5,342 nucleotides of DNA, from NCBI GenBank assembly GCA_030684415.1, contig JAUXNL010000270.1:1-5342 (forward strand). Reading direction: 5' to 3'. How positions within the stretch are numbered: the first letter of the stretch is position 1; every line of letters begins with the position of its first letter. The stretch is from Moraxellaceae bacterium (GTDB lineage: Bacteria; Pseudomonadota; Gammaproteobacteria; Pseudomonadales; Moraxellaceae). The translations under genes were made by a program, and so were the position numbers. Shown here piece by piece: positions 5,273 to 5,342 of the stretch. The notes beneath the pieces are model-generated. The model saw only the letters and a program-made list of their open reading frames with translations. It did not search any database and was not told the origin of the DNA.

Positions 5273-5342
5273 ATGCGCACACTGTATTACCTCACCAGCA
5301 GCATCGACACGGCGGAGGCCATGGTGGCCACGCTGCGCTCCC
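5273..5342 (+). CDS. Unknown protein, N-terminal fragment
   Basis: An ATG at 5273 opens a frame to the right edge, giving 23 residues: MRTLYYLTSSIDTAEAMVAT, then LRS. GGAGG (5263-5267) lies five bases upstream, which decides this start over the in-frame ATG at 5261 inside that same ribosome binding site. The pattern of a short beta strand (TLYYLT) then a helix beginning at Ile-Asp-Thr-Ala-Glu is reminiscent of small stress-type membrane proteins whose N-terminus looks like a ferredoxin-like fold. That resemblance comes from memory and is weak, so no function is assigned. It is 95 bases after alr and probably has its own promoter within the inverted repeat. Confidence 0.7.
   Translation, partial: MRTLYYLTSSIDTAEAMVATLRS

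Overview
This is a GC-rich window of bacterial core genome. It carries the ribosomal protein S6/S18/L9 cluster with priB, followed by the replicative helicase gene dnaB and an alanine racemase gene. The gene order rpsF-priB-rpsR-rplI-dnaB-alr and the protein sequences point to a gammaproteobacterium. A priB gene inside the cluster argues against Pseudomonas, which to my knowledge lacks PriB. A marine, Alcanivorax-like lineage is my guess, but the window alone cannot prove it.

Layout. Positions 1-848 hold two minus-strand genes for exported proteins I do not recognise: one runs off the left edge (1-137) and one is complete (198-848). The 60-base gap between them holds a hairpin plus T-tract that reads as an intrinsic terminator on the plus strand, opposite to both genes. 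Positions 849-1119 (271 bases, no gene) are the divergent control region. They contain candidate plus-strand promoters, a GC-rich hairpin at 931-955, and a leader hairpin in front of rpsF that pairs an anti-Shine-Dalgarno with the rpsF ribosome binding site. That leader matches what is known of the S6:S18 autoregulatory leader. Positions 1120-2536 hold the tightly packed rpsF-priB-rpsR-rplI operon (gaps of 13-15 bases), closed by a strong intrinsic terminator at 2554-2588. dnaB (2658-4070) probably has its own promoter in the 121-base gap, and alr (4092-5177) follows 21 bases later. After alr there is a 95-base gap with an unusual 13-bp perfect inverted repeat that buries the Shine-Dalgarno of the last, truncated gene (5273 to the right edge) and contains a sigma-S-like extended -10.

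How the genes relate. S6 and S18 bind each other on the 30S platform and L9 sits on the 50S subunit. PriB is a primosome protein that helps reload DnaB at stalled forks. Alr supplies D-alanine for peptidoglycan. The window therefore ties translation, replication restart and cell wall synthesis together, a classic growth-linked neighbourhood. I see no mobile element, CRISPR array, tRNA, rRNA, intein or defence system. The window is mostly ordinary. The most unusual signal is the promoter-in-hairpin arrangement at 5229-5268.
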